From: Thiobacillus sp.
GTDB taxonomy: Bacteria; Pseudomonadota; Gammaproteobacteria; Burkholderiales; Thiobacillaceae
DNA length: 64,000 nucleotides
Direction of reading: 5' to 3'
Assembly (NCBI GenBank): GCA_024235835.1
Contig: JACKLQ010000002.1
Coordinates: 868,001 to 932,000, forward strand
The number at the start of each line of letters is the position of its first letter. The stretch's first letter is position 1. The notes beneath the pieces are model-generated. The model made no database searches. It had not been told where the DNA came from and was given only the letters and a program-made list of their open reading frames with translations. The position numbers and the translations under genes are program-made. Of the stretch, positions 54,606-62,762 are shown piece by piece.

Positions 54606-54856
54606 TGGACATCTACCAGGTGCGCTCCGAACTCGTGGCGACCCGCCGGGTGCCCGGGCTGAAGCTGATGTCCCTGCGGGTGCTGGCGGACAGCAAGGGC
54701 GCCTTGTCCGTGGCCTGCGATCCGGTGGGCGTGCCGCCGGGCAAGTGGGTGTTCACCGTCAGCGGCTCCGCCGCCCGGATTGCAACAGGCGATACCAAGG
54801 TCCTCACCGACCTGACCATCGCCGGAATCATCGATCAATGGGATCCGGCAACCTGA
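54605..54856 (+). CDS. csoS4B: Carboxysome vertex protein CsoS4B
   Basis: An 83-residue pentameric BMV protein, paralogue of CsoS4A, with MDIYQVRSELVATRRVPGLK and GVPPGKWVFTVSGSAARIATG and the end LTIAGIIDQWD. It seals vertices. Its ATG overlaps the csoS4A stop. A T-rich 62-base spacer separates it from csoS1. Confidence 0.96.
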   Translation: MDIYQVRSELVATRRVPGLKLMSLRVLADSKGALSVACDPVGVPPGKWVFTVSGSAARIATGDTKVLTDLTIAGIIDQWDPAT

Positions 54857-54918
54857 CCGCCGGTGTTTTTCAACTAACTGTTTTTGTTGTGTTTTTTTAA
54901 ACCGTAAGGAGAACTGAA

Positions 54919-55209
54919 ATGGCTGCTGTGACCGGAATTGCTCTTGGAATGATTGAAACCCGTGGCCTGGTGCCCGCCATCGAAGCGGCGGACGCCATGA
55001 CCAAGGCCGCCGAAGTGCGCCTGGTGGGCCGCGAATTTGTGGGTGGCGGCTACGTCACCGTCATGGTGCGCGGCGAGACCGGTGCCGTGAACGCCGCCGT
55101 CCGCGCTGGTGCCGACGCCTGCGAGCGTGTCGGCGACGGCCTGGTGGCTGCCCACATCATCGCCCGCGTCCACTCCGAAGTGGAAGGCGTCCTGCCCCAG
55201 GCCGCTTGA
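54919..55209 (+). CDS. csoS1C: Carboxysome shell hexamer CsoS1 (copy 1)
   Basis: A 96-residue BMC-H protein forming the flat hexagonal facets with a small central pore. Typical MAAVTGIALGMIETRGLVPA, then MTKAAEVRLVGREFVGGGY. AAGGAGAAC lies before the ATG. Nearly identical at DNA level to the third copy. Confidence 0.95.
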   Translation: MAAVTGIALGMIETRGLVPAIEAADAMTKAAEVRLVGREFVGGGYVTVMVRGETGAVNAAVRAGADACERVGDGLVAAHIIARVHSEVEGVLPQAA

Positions 55210-55248
55210 ACCAACCCCTGATTTGTTCTGAACTGAAGGAGAAACGAA

Positions 55249-55545
55249 ATGGCTGAAGTGACTGGAATTGCCCTGGGCATGATCGAAACCCGTGGCCTGG
55301 TGCCCGCCATCGAAGCGGCGGACGCCATGACCAAGGCCGCCGAAGTGCGCCTCATCGGCCGCCAGTTTGTCGGCGGCGGCTACGTCACCGTCCTGGTGCG
55401 CGGCGAGACCGGTGCCGTGAACGCCGCTGTCCGTGCCGGCGCCGACGCCTGCGAGCGTGTCGGTGATGGCCTGGTGGCCGCCCACATCATTGCCCGTGTC
55501 CACTCGGAAGTGGAAGGCATCCTCCCCAAGGCGCCCAGCGCCTGA
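55249..55545 (+). CDS. csoS1A: Carboxysome shell hexamer CsoS1 (copy 2)
   Basis: A 98-residue BMC-H protein (MAEVTGIALGMIETRG...). It differs from copies 1 and 3 by Glu at position 3, RLIGRQ in place of RLVGRE, and the end ILPKAPSA. The length of 98 matches CsoS1A of Halothiobacillus. AAGGAGAAAC precedes the ATG. Confidence 0.95.
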   Translation: MAEVTGIALGMIETRGLVPAIEAADAMTKAAEVRLIGRQFVGGGYVTVLVRGETGAVNAAVRAGADACERVGDGLVAAHIIARVHSEVEGILPKAPSA

Positions 55546-55592
55546 CCCCCCGGCCCATCGGGCCAACTGAATTGATTTGAAGGAGAACTGAA

Positions 55593-55925
55593 ATGGCTGC
55601 TGTGACCGGAATTGCCCTTGGAATGATTGAAACCCGTGGCCTGGTGCCCGCCATCGAAGCGGCGGACGCCATGACCAAGGCGGCAGAAGTGCGCCTGGTG
55701 GGCCGCGAATTCGTCGGCGGCGGCTACGTCACCGTCCTGGTGCGCGGCGAGACCGGCGCCGTGAACGCCGCCGTGCGTGCCGGTGCCGACGCCTGCGAAC
55801 GAGTCGGTGACGGTCTGGTGGCAGCCCACATCATCGCCCGCGTCCACAGTGAAGTGGAGGGCGTGCTGCCCGGCGCACCCAGTGCCGCCGGCGGCGGCCG
55901 GGACGCCGAGGTCACCCGTAGCTGA
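55593..55925 (+). CDS. csoS1B: Carboxysome shell hexamer CsoS1 with C-terminal extension (copy 3)
   Basis: A 110-residue BMC-H protein with the same core as copy 1 and a C-terminal extension (APSAAGGGRDAEVTRS). The length equals that of CsoS1B in other alpha-carboxysome operons. AAGGAGAAC precedes the ATG. The bacterioferritin-like gene starts 10 bases later. Confidence 0.95.
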   Translation: MAAVTGIALGMIETRGLVPAIEAADAMTKAAEVRLVGREFVGGGYVTVLVRGETGAVNAAVRAGADACERVGDGLVAAHIIARVHSEVEGVLPGAPSAAGGGRDAEVTRS

Positions 55926-55935
55926 GGGCTGAGCC

Positions 55936-56412
55936 ATGTCTGCCAACCCCCGACTCGCCGGTTACCTGACCCAGGCCCTGGACCACGAGCTCTCCGTGGT
56001 CCAGCAGTACCTGACCCAGGCCTGCCTGTGCGAGCTCTGGGGCGAAGCGGGGCTGGCGGCCTACTTTCGCCGGGAGGCCAACGAGGAGCAGGGCCACGCC
56101 GCCAAGCTCATCTGCCACCTCCTCAGCCTGGGTCAGGCCCCCAACGGCACCCGGCTGCGGCCGGTGCGTCCGGGCCGGGACCTGCGGGAGATGCTGCTGG
56201 TGGACCGGGCCCTGGAACTGGACGCGGTGCTGCTCTACCAAGATGCCCTGCGCTACGCCCAGCGTTGCCGGGATGCCACGGCGTCCGCCCTGTTCGCCGA
56301 ACTGCTGGCGGACGAGGAGGGTCACCTGGCGGAACTGGATCGCATGTTGGCCGACTTGGCCGAGAAGGGCTGCGACCCGGCCCGTTTTCTGGAGGAGGTC
56401 TGTCATGCCTGA
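55936..56412 (+). CDS. Carboxysome-associated bacterioferritin-like protein
   Basis: A 158-residue four-helix ferritin-like protein. Di-iron ligand patterns are visible: LDHELSVVQQY (helix A), REANEEQGHAAK (E-x-x-H, helix B), LELDAVLLYQDA and ADEEGHLAELD (E-x-x-H, helix D). Such genes are regular parts of cso operons in proteobacteria; the role (iron storage, or redox or oxygen protection) is unsettled. It overlaps the acRAF gene by 8 bases. Confidence 0.9.
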   Translation: MSANPRLAGYLTQALDHELSVVQQYLTQACLCELWGEAGLAAYFRREANEEQGHAAKLICHLLSLGQAPNGTRLRPVRPGRDLREMLLVDRALELDAVLLYQDALRYAQRCRDATASALFAELLADEEGHLAELDRMLADLAEKGCDPARFLEEVCHA

Positions 56413-56683
56413 ACTGTATGAAACCGCCCCCGCCGGCTGGCAGGTGCAAGCCAGGCCCCCGGTGATGACCCGGCGCTTCGAATTCCCCGACTACGCCGCC
56501 ACCCGGGGCTTCCTGGATGGCCTGGCCAAGCTGTCGGAAACCAGTGGCTATTACCCGGACCTGAATTTCGCCAAGACCCATGTCAGCGTCAGCGTGGGGG
56601 CGCGGGATGCGGAACTGGGCCCGGACGACTTCACCTTTGCTGGCCAGGTGGACGCCCTGGCCAGCGCTGGCCGGGCGGGCTGA
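56405..56683 (+). CDS. alpha-Carboxysome RuBisCO assembly factor acRAF (PCD-like)
   Basis: A 92-residue protein with the pterin-4a-carbinolamine dehydratase fold: MTRRFEFPDYAATRGFLDGLAKLSET and YYPDLNFAKTHVSVSVGA. In carboxysome operons this protein assists RuBisCO folding and assembly and has lost dehydratase use. It overlaps the ferritin-like gene. Confidence 0.9.
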   Translation: MPELYETAPAGWQVQARPPVMTRRFEFPDYAATRGFLDGLAKLSETSGYYPDLNFAKTHVSVSVGARDAELGPDDFTFAGQVDALASAGRAG

Positions 56684-56692
56684 GGCCACGCC

Positions 56693-57337
56693 ATGCGCGG
56701 CGGCGTGCTGGCCCTGGTCAACCTGAAAGGGGGCTGCGGCAAGACCACCCTGGCCATGAACCTGGCCGCCGGTCTGGCCCGGCAGGGCCGCGTCGCCCTG
56801 GTGGATGCCGATCCGCAAGCGGCCTCGCGGCATTGGCTGGAGTGGAGCCAGGGCAACGCGGACGACGCGCTGCCTAGCGTGATGACGGCCGACGGCGATC
56901 CCGTCGCCGCCATCGAAGCGGCGCGGCGGCGTCATGCCCAGGTGGTGGTGGATTGCCCGCCCTCCCTCGACATGGCCATCACCCGGGAGGTGATGACCCG
57001 CGCCGAGCGGGTGCTGATCCCGGTGTTGCCCTCGCCGCTGGATCTGTGGGCCAGCGCCGAGACGGTGGCGGTGGTGCATCAGGCGCGGGCGGCCAATCCT
57101 GCGCTCCGGGCCTGGCTGCTCATCAACCAGGCCGAACCCGCCAGCGCCCTGTCGCGCGTCTTCGCGCGCACCCTGGCGGGGCTGGAATTGCAGGTGCTGC
57201 CGGTGGTGGTGCGGCGGCGCGCTGCCTACCGCACGGCGGTGCTGGAAGGACGCAGTGTGTATGCCCTCGGGTATCGGGGCCGCGAGGCCGCCGCCGAGAT
57301 CGATCAAGTGATCCAGGCCATTCAGGCTGGCTCGTAA
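56693..57337 (+). CDS. mcdA: Carboxysome-positioning ParA-type ATPase McdA
   Basis: A 214-residue ParA/MinD ATPase with the deviant Walker A KGGCGKTT (about 11-18), VDADPQAAS and the Walker B region VVVDCPPS. In alpha-carboxysome operons this protein coats the nucleoid and, with McdB, spaces carboxysomes along the cell. Its size fits minimal ParA proteins. mcdB follows 14 bases later. Confidence 0.92.
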   Translation: MRGGVLALVNLKGGCGKTTLAMNLAAGLARQGRVALVDADPQAASRHWLEWSQGNADDALPSVMTADGDPVAAIEAARRRHAQVVVDCPPSLDMAITREVMTRAERVLIPVLPSPLDLWASAETVAVVHQARAANPALRAWLLINQAEPASALSRVFARTLAGLELQVLPVVVRRRAAYRTAVLEGRSVYALGYRGREAAAEIDQVIQAIQAGS

Positions 57338-57351
57338 CAGGAGTGCGGAAC

Positions 57352-57597
57352 ATGAGCAAACTGGAAGACAAACTGGCCGCCAGCATCAAGCCGGGCAAAG
57401 CGGCGCCGACTGCGCCGACAAAGCGGGCCGTCGCGCCGAAAGCGGAGAAGGTAACCACGGAGAAGGCATCCACCGCACCGGTCATGCGGCCGGCCAGAAC
57501 CGCTGCGGCGAAGGTGACGCCTTCGGATACGACGGCCGCGGCATCTCCTGCTCCCACCAGCAGCATCCTGCACCCGCGTCGGGTCTGGCCCGACTGA
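57352..57597 (+). CDS. mcdB: Carboxysome-positioning adaptor McdB
   Basis: An 81-residue, basic and largely disordered protein (MSKLEDKLAASIKPGKAAPT, then Pro/Ala/Thr-rich repeats) ending RRVWPD. A tryptophan at the extreme C-terminus and position directly after McdA are hallmarks of McdB, which binds carboxysomes and stimulates McdA ATPase. CAGGAGTG precedes the ATG. A longer frame that runs into it from 56953 is a shadow of mcdA. Confidence 0.85.
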   Translation: MSKLEDKLAASIKPGKAAPTAPTKRAVAPKAEKVTTEKASTAPVMRPARTAAAKVTPSDTTAAASPAPTSSILHPRRVWPD

Positions 57598-57598
57598 C

Positions 57599-57653
57599 GG
57601 GGGCGCCGTCAGGCGCAAACAACCGGGTGTCTCCGGCGGATTCCGGCGCCCCC
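57599..57653. repeat. Stem-loop between mcdB and the SulP gene
   Basis: GGGGGCGCCG and CGGCGCCCCC form a perfect 10-bp stem with a 35-base loop, right after the mcdB stop. There is no T-run. It may be a processing or attenuation signal separating the shell genes from the transporters. Confidence 0.55.
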
Positions 57654-57698
57654 GGCACACCAGGACTTTGACTACGCAGTGTCTGAAACGGACCGACC

Positions 57699-59819
57699 AT
57701 GACCTCCGCCGACAAGGGAATCCTGCACCGCTTCATGCCCTTCCTGGCCTGGTTCCCCATGAACCGGGAGACCCTGCGGGGGGACCTGGTGGCGGGCATC
57801 ACCGTCACCCTGATCCTGGTGCCCCAGAGCATGGCCTATGCCCAACTGGCGGGCCTGCCGGTGGTCTATGGCCTGTACGCCGCCTTCATTCCGGTGATCG
57901 TCGCCTCTTTGTGGGGCTCCCTGCGCCAGCTCCACACCGGGCCGACTGCCATGCTGGCCCTGATGTCCGCCGCCGCGCTCTTGCCCCACGCCACACCGGG
58001 CAGCGACGACTTCATCCAGCTGTCCATCATGCTGGCCCTGCTGGTGGGGGTGCTGCGTCTGGTGCTGGGTCTGTTCCGCCTGGGGCTCATCGTCAACTTC
58101 CTGTCCCATCCGGTGATCATCGGCTTCACCAACGCCGCCGCCCTGATCATCGGCCTGTCCCAGCTCAACAAGCTGATCAACGTGCCCATGCCGCGCAGCG
58201 AGGTGTTCCTGGCGGACCTGTGGGTGGTGCTGCAGCAGCTGGGCAGCACCCACTGGCCCACGCTGCTGTTCGGCCTCACCGCCTTCGCCGTCATCTTCGG
58301 CCTGCAAAAGAAGTCTCCCCGCCTGCCGGCCATCCTCATCGCCATCCTGGTGACCACGCCGGTGAGCTGGCTGATCGGCTTCGAACGCAGCACTCAGACG
58401 CCCCTCGCCGCCATCCATGCCGAGGCCCTCCAGGCGGACATCCAGGCCTTTGTCGCGGCCCAGACCCAGGCAAAGGACAAGAATGCCGACGTGGCCCGCC
58501 TGCAGGCCGAGCTGGTCCGGCTGGAATCCCGGGAGGGGGGCGCGGACATCCAGCGCATCGAAGTTCAGGCGAGTCTGGAGCGGGCCAAGCTGGAACTGGC
58601 CCAGGCCCGCGCCGCCATCAACCGGCTGAGCGTGCAATTGCACCGTGCCGACCTGGTGGCGGAAACCGGGCCGGAGCGCGCTACCCGCTACGTGCTGGCC
58701 GGTGTGCGTCCCGAGGGCGAGCCCCTGGGCCTGGGCCACTGGCGCTTCGCCGGCATCCAGGGCGACCAGGTGAAGCTCACCGGTGGCGGCGAGGTGGTGG
58801 GGGCCATTCCCACCGGCCTGCCCGCCCCCAGCCTGCCGCCGGTGCAGTGGGATCTGGTGCTGCCCCTGTTGCCCGCCGCCCTAATCATGGCCCTGCTGGG
58901 TTTCATGGAGGCCACCTCCATCACCCAGGCCATCGTCGCCAAGACCCGCCAGCGGGTGGACATCAACCAGGAACTGGTGGGCCAGGGCCTGGCCAACATC
59001 GTCGGCAGTTTCTTCCAGGCCTTCGTGGTGAGCGGTTCCTTCTCCCGCTCGGCGGTGGCCGCCCGGGTGGGGGCCAAGACCGGTCTCTTCGCCATCGTCA
59101 GCGCCCTGGGCGTCATGGCGGTGATCCTGTTCCTCACCCCCTTGCTCTATCACCTGCCCCAGGCGGTGCTGGCGGTGATCATCATGCTGGCGGTGTTCGG
59201 CCTGATCCGGGTGAAGGCCCTGCTGGAGGCCTGGCGGGTGAACCGGCTGGACGCCCTGGTGGGCTGGGTGACCTTCTTCGCCACCCTGGCCATGGCCCCG
59301 GCCCTGGCCAATGGCATCCTGCTCGGGGTGGGCCTCACCGTGCTGCTCTTCATGGTGCGCAACATGCGGCCCCGGGCCGACATCCTGGGCCGCAACCCGG
59401 ACGGTTCCCTGGGGGGCGTGGACAGCAACGGCCTCACCCCCCTGGGCAGCGGCTTCGTGGCCCTGCGCTTCGACGGCTCCCTCAACTTCGTCAACGCCGC
59501 CTACTTCGAGGAAAGCGTGCTGGCCGCCCAACTGCGCTTTCCCGAGGCCCGGGCCCTGCTGGTGGTAGGCAACGGCATCAACGACATCGACGTGTCCGGC
59601 CAGGAAAAGGTGCGGGCCCTGGTGCAACGCCTGGCCGACAGCGGCGTGGATCTGTATTTCAGCAGCCTGAAGCGCCAGGTGCGGGCGGTGTTCGAGCAGC
59701 CCGCGCTGGCAGCGGTGGTGCCCGCCGACCACGTGTTCAAGACCAAGGAACAGGCTTTGAGCGCCCTGGAGGCCCGTTACGGCGGCGCCGGCCAGCCAAC
59801 GGATAACGGTGCGTCATGA
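57699..59819 (+). CDS. SulP-family anion (bicarbonate) transporter with STAS domain and coiled-coil insertion
   Basis: A 706-residue transporter. Residues 1-225 and about 379-570 are the SulP membrane part (ITVTLILVPQSMAYAQLAGL; HPVIIGFTNAAALIIG; FFQAFVVSGSFSRSAV). Residues 600-700 form a STAS domain (RFDGSLNFVNAAYFEESV). Bicarbonate is the likely substrate because it lies in a carboxysome operon next to SbtAB; sulfate is the alternative. Unusual: about 130 extra residues (228-358) with heptad pattern (RLQAELVRLESREGG, then LERAKLELAQARAAINRL) interrupt the membrane domain. Confidence 0.92.
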   Translation: MTSADKGILHRFMPFLAWFPMNRETLRGDLVAGITVTLILVPQSMAYAQLAGLPVVYGLYAAFIPVIVASLWGSLRQLHTGPTAMLALMSAAALLPHATPGSDDFIQLSIMLALLVGVLRLVLGLFRLGLIVNFLSHPVIIGFTNAAALIIGLSQLNKLINVPMPRSEVFLADLWVVLQQLGSTHWPTLLFGLTAFAVIFGLQKKSPRLPAILIAILVTTPVSWLIGFERSTQTPLAAIHAEALQADIQAFVAAQTQAKDKNADVARLQAELVRLESREGGADIQRIEVQASLERAKLELAQARAAINRLSVQLHRADLVAETGPERATRYVLAGVRPEGEPLGLGHWRFAGIQGDQVKLTGGGEVVGAIPTGLPAPSLPPVQWDLVLPLLPAALIMALLGFMEATSITQAIVAKTRQRVDINQELVGQGLANIVGSFFQAFVVSGSFSRSAVAARVGAKTGLFAIVSALGVMAVILFLTPLLYHLPQAVLAVIIMLAVFGLIRVKALLEAWRVNRLDALVGWVTFFATLAMAPALANGILLGVGLTVLLFMVRNMRPRADILGRNPDGSLGGVDSNGLTPLGSGFVALRFDGSLNFVNAAYFEESVLAAQLRFPEARALLVVGNGINDIDVSGQEKVRALVQRLADSGVDLYFSSLKRQVRAVFEQPALAAVVPADHVFKTKEQALSALEARYGGAGQPTDNGAS

Positions 59820-60760
59820 GCTTCGAACCCGTTGTCCTGTTTTTCGTGTTGGGGGTGGCCGCCGGTCTGGCCCGTTCGGACCTGAAGATTCCGTCCAGCA
59901 TCTACGACGCGCTGTCGATCTACCTGCTCCTGGCCATCGGCCTCAAGGGCGGGGTGAAACTGGCCGAGCATGCCGATGCCGGTATGCTTCTGGATGGTGC
60001 GGTGATCGTGCTGGCGGGGGCGCTGATTCCCCTCATCGCCTTTCCCATCCTGCGCTGGATGGGCCGTATGAACCGGGCCGACTCCGCCTCCATCGCCGCC
60101 CACTACGGTTCGGTGAGCGTGGTCACGTTCTCCGTGGGCGTGACTTTCCTGGCCCAGGAGGCGCAGGCCTTCGAGGGCTACATGATCGCCTTCCTGGTGT
60201 TGCTGGAAATGCCCGCGCTGGTCATCGGCGTGCTGCTCGCCCGGCACGGCCAGGGCACGGTGAAGTGGGGCAAGCTGCTGCATGAAGTGTTCTTCGGCAA
60301 GAGCATCTTCCTGCTCGCCGGCGGGCTGGTGATCGGCTACCTGGCCGGCCCGGAAGGCATCCAGCCCCTGGATGCCTTGTTCTTCGACCTGTTCAAGGGG
60401 GTGCTGGCCTTGTTCCTGCTGGAGATGGGCCTGGTGGCTGCCGGTCGGGTGGCGGATCTGCGTGCCCACGGCGCCTTCCTCATCGGCTTCGCCGTCGTCA
60501 TGCCCTTGATCTCCGGTTTTCTGGGCACCCTGGTAGGCTGGTCGCTGGGCTTGAGCCTGGGCGGAACCCTGCTGCTCGCCACCCTCTACGCCAGCGCGTC
60601 CTATATCGCCGCCCCGGCGGCCATGCGCATCGCCGTGCCAGAGGCCAACCCGGGCCTGTCCATCGGCGCGGCCCTGGGCGTCACCTTCCCGTTCAACCTG
60701 TTCATGGGGATTCCGGTGTATTACTGGATGGCGCAAACCCTGTACCGCGTCGGAGCCTGA
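59816..60760 (+). CDS. sbtA: Sodium-dependent bicarbonate transporter SbtA
   Basis: A 314-residue membrane protein of about ten helices, high-affinity sodium/bicarbonate symporter. Family features include LKIPSSIYDALSIYLLLAIG near residue 25, then HYGSVSVVTFSVG (about 99-111), the region that binds bicarbonate and sodium in SbtA, and the repeat-related YASASYIAAPAAMRIAVPEA (about 258-277). It overlaps the SulP gene by four bases and is followed by sbtB, its PII-like regulator. Confidence 0.93.
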   Translation: MSFEPVVLFFVLGVAAGLARSDLKIPSSIYDALSIYLLLAIGLKGGVKLAEHADAGMLLDGAVIVLAGALIPLIAFPILRWMGRMNRADSASIAAHYGSVSVVTFSVGVTFLAQEAQAFEGYMIAFLVLLEMPALVIGVLLARHGQGTVKWGKLLHEVFFGKSIFLLAGGLVIGYLAGPEGIQPLDALFFDLFKGVLALFLLEMGLVAAGRVADLRAHGAFLIGFAVVMPLISGFLGTLVGWSLGLSLGGTLLLATLYASASYIAAPAAMRIAVPEANPGLSIGAALGVTFPFNLFMGIPVYYWMAQTLYRVGA

Positions 60761-60764
60761 GATC

Positions 60765-61058
60765 ATGAATACACCCAACCGCCTGCTCCTCACCATCGTC
60801 TGCGAGGCTGTGCTGGAACCCTTCCTGGAAGAGGAGCTGCCGCACCTCGGCGTGACCGGCTACACCATCACCGACGCCCGGGGCCTGGGCACCCACGGCC
60901 GCCGCACCGGCGCCTGGCGGAAGGAGGGCAACATCCGCGTGGATATCCTATGCGACCCGGGCCTGGCGGAACGGGTGGCGGAACACCTGCGCCGCGAATA
61001 CGAGGCCAACTATGGCCTGCTGATCTTTTCGTCCCCCGTCCAGGTGCACAGCGCCTGA
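60765..61058 (+). CDS. sbtB: PII-like regulator SbtB
   Basis: A 97-residue PII-like protein with the T-loop region ITDARGLGTHGRRTGAWRKEGNIR (shown in two parts: DARGLGTHGR and GAWRKEGNIR) and a C-terminus PVQVHSA without the cysteine pair found in some cyanobacterial SbtB. It binds adenine nucleotides and controls SbtA. It starts 4 bases after sbtA and is followed by a terminator. Confidence 0.9.
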   Translation: MNTPNRLLLTIVCEAVLEPFLEEELPHLGVTGYTITDARGLGTHGRRTGAWRKEGNIRVDILCDPGLAERVAEHLRREYEANYGLLIFSSPVQVHSA

Positions 61059-61098
61059 GGACGGCCTCAGATTTCACAGCCGGGGCATGAGCTCCGTT

Positions 61099-62052
61099 TC
61101 AGCGGCTTCGCCCCGGCGGGGCCGTTTTTTTTGCTGTGGTGTCCGCCCGTTCTCCGTCGTCGGGGAAGAGATCCTGGGTGGCGCTTTGCAGTATGGCCAG
61201 TATTGCCGGGTGGCTGACGCGGCGTTCCACGGAGATGCCATAGAAGCGTTCCGTGACCCCCTCCGGCCGGCCCAGTTCCACCAGGCCGTCCTGTTGGCAA
61301 ATCTGTCCGGCGATGGTGGCGGGGGCAGGGAAGATGCCGTTGCCCTCCTGGCCGAAGGCCCGCATCAGGGCACTGTCGTCGAATTCGCCGACGATGCGGG
61401 GATGCACGTCCTGGGCCGCCAGCCAGCGCAGCAGACGTCCACGCATGGCGGTGCCTTCGCCGGGGATCAGCAGAGGGGCGCCCTCCAGGCAGGCTGGAAA
61501 GTCGCCCTGCAACTGTCCAGCCAGTTCGGGCTGGGCCAGCAGGGCCACGCCGCACTCCCCCAGCTTGTGGCTATAGCCCTTCACCTCGGCGTCTGTCGGC
61601 ATGGGGCTGTCCGCCAGCACCAGGTCCAGGCGGTGGATGGCCAGTTCCCCAAGCAGGCGGGGCAGCTTGTCTTCCCTGCAGACGATGTGTACCGGCTCGG
61701 GCAAGGCCATGGCCGGTGCCAGCAGGTGGTAGGCGATGGATTTGGGTAGCACGTCGGCCAGGCCCACGCGGAACACCAGGGGGCGGTCGGTGGGGCTGCC
61801 CCGCAACACCTGCTCCAGCTCGCCACCGGTACGGAAGATATCCTCCGCGTAGGACAGGGCCAGCTGGCCCGTATCCGTCAGCTCCAGGCGGCGGCCCACG
61901 CGGCGGAACAGATGCACGCCCAGGTTGTCTTCCAGCAGGGCGATCTGGCCGGACAGGGTCTGGGGCGTCAGGTGCAGGCGCTCGCTGGCCCGGGTGATGC
62001 CGCCGTCCTTGGCCACGCGCCAGAAATAGTGCAGTTGCTTGTAGTTGATCAT
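61099..62052 (-). CDS. NhaR-like LysR-family regulator (second copy)
   Basis: A 317-residue LysR protein, close paralogue of the copy at 37.5-38.4 kb: MINYKQLHYFWRVAKDGGITRASERLHLTPQTLSG, with GVALLAQPELAGQL in the effector domain. ATG 62052 is preferred over the upstream TTG. The C-terminal tail is lysine-rich because it is coded opposite the sbtB terminator. It is convergent to sbtB, so a role in the bicarbonate operon is possible but not shown. Confidence 0.88.
   Translation of the reverse strand: MINYKQLHYFWRVAKDGGITRASERLHLTPQTLSGQIALLEDNLGVHLFRRVGRRLELTDTGQLALSYAEDIFRTGGELEQVLRGSPTDRPLVFRVGLADVLPKSIAYHLLAPAMALPEPVHIVCREDKLPRLLGELAIHRLDLVLADSPMPTDAEVKGYSHKLGECGVALLAQPELAGQLQGDFPACLEGAPLLIPGEGTAMRGRLLRWLAAQDVHPRIVGEFDDSALMRAFGQEGNGIFPAPATIAGQICQQDGLVELGRPEGVTERFYGISVERRVSHPAILAILQSATQDLFPDDGERADTTAKKTAPPGRSR
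61103..61132 (+). terminator. Intrinsic terminator after sbtB
   Basis: GCCCC and GGGGC with flanking CGG/CCG pairs form a stem, followed by eight T. It ends the cso/bicarbonate operon. It lies inside the 3' coding end of the convergent NhaR-like gene. Confidence 0.8.
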
Positions 62053-62250
62053 GTTCTGCAATGACGAATGATATGTAAGAAATATTCGAATTTTATTGAT
62101 GTTTGAGGTGACCTACCATGAGGCCGTCATCATCTCCATGGAAGTATCGGATCATGGTTTTCGGTCTGTTCCATCAATATGGTTTTCACGTCCGGCCCTG
62201 CCCCGGGACACCACATGCCAGCCGCGCGTGGCGGCACCGGGAGGCTTGAT

Positions 62251-62667
62251 ATGGACCGGCGAGGTTTCCTTGCGGTGGCCGGAGTGGCGGGCGCGGCCCT
62301 GGCCATGGGCGGCTGTTCCGAGCCGCCTTACGCCAATGTGGATAGCGCCCAGCTCAAGGCCCTGCTGGACCAGGGAGTGCCCCTCTACGACATACGCCGG
62401 CTCGACGAATGGCGCCAGACGGGCGTGGTGGCTGGCAGCCGCACCCTGACTTTCGTCGATGGGAGCGGCCGCCTGAATCCGGACTTCCTGGCGCGTTTTA
62501 CTGCCGAGGTGGCGAAGGATGCCCCGGTGGCCCTAATCTGCCGCACCGGCAACCGTACTCAGACCCTGGCCCGGGAGTTGGCAGCCCTGGGCTACACCCG
62601 CGTCTATAACGTGGAAGGCGGCATCACCCGGTGGCTGGGCGACGCGTTTCCCGTCGTCCGCCACTGA
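62251..62667 (+). CDS. Tat-type lipoprotein with rhodanese domain
   Basis: A 138-residue protein. The start MDRRGFLAVAGVAGAALAMGGC joins a twin-arginine-like RRGFL motif with a lipobox (AMGGC), so it is probably a membrane-anchored, folded-exported protein (this string is 22 long in full; key parts are RRGFL and MGGC). The rhodanese domain has the active-site loop CRTGNRT at about residue 97. Periplasmic sulfur transfer from thiosulfate or persulfide is likely. GGGAGG precedes the ATG. Confidence 0.87.
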   Translation: MDRRGFLAVAGVAGAALAMGGCSEPPYANVDSAQLKALLDQGVPLYDIRRLDEWRQTGVVAGSRTLTFVDGSGRLNPDFLARFTAEVAKDAPVALICRTGNRTQTLARELAALGYTRVYNVEGGITRWLGDAFPVVRH

Positions 62668-62762
62668 GAAAGCCCCAGGCATGGAATGGCCGAGCATGCC
62701 TTCACCCATAACCGTAGGCTTTTTCCAAGTCGATCTTTGATGTCATCCGAGGAGTCCATCCC

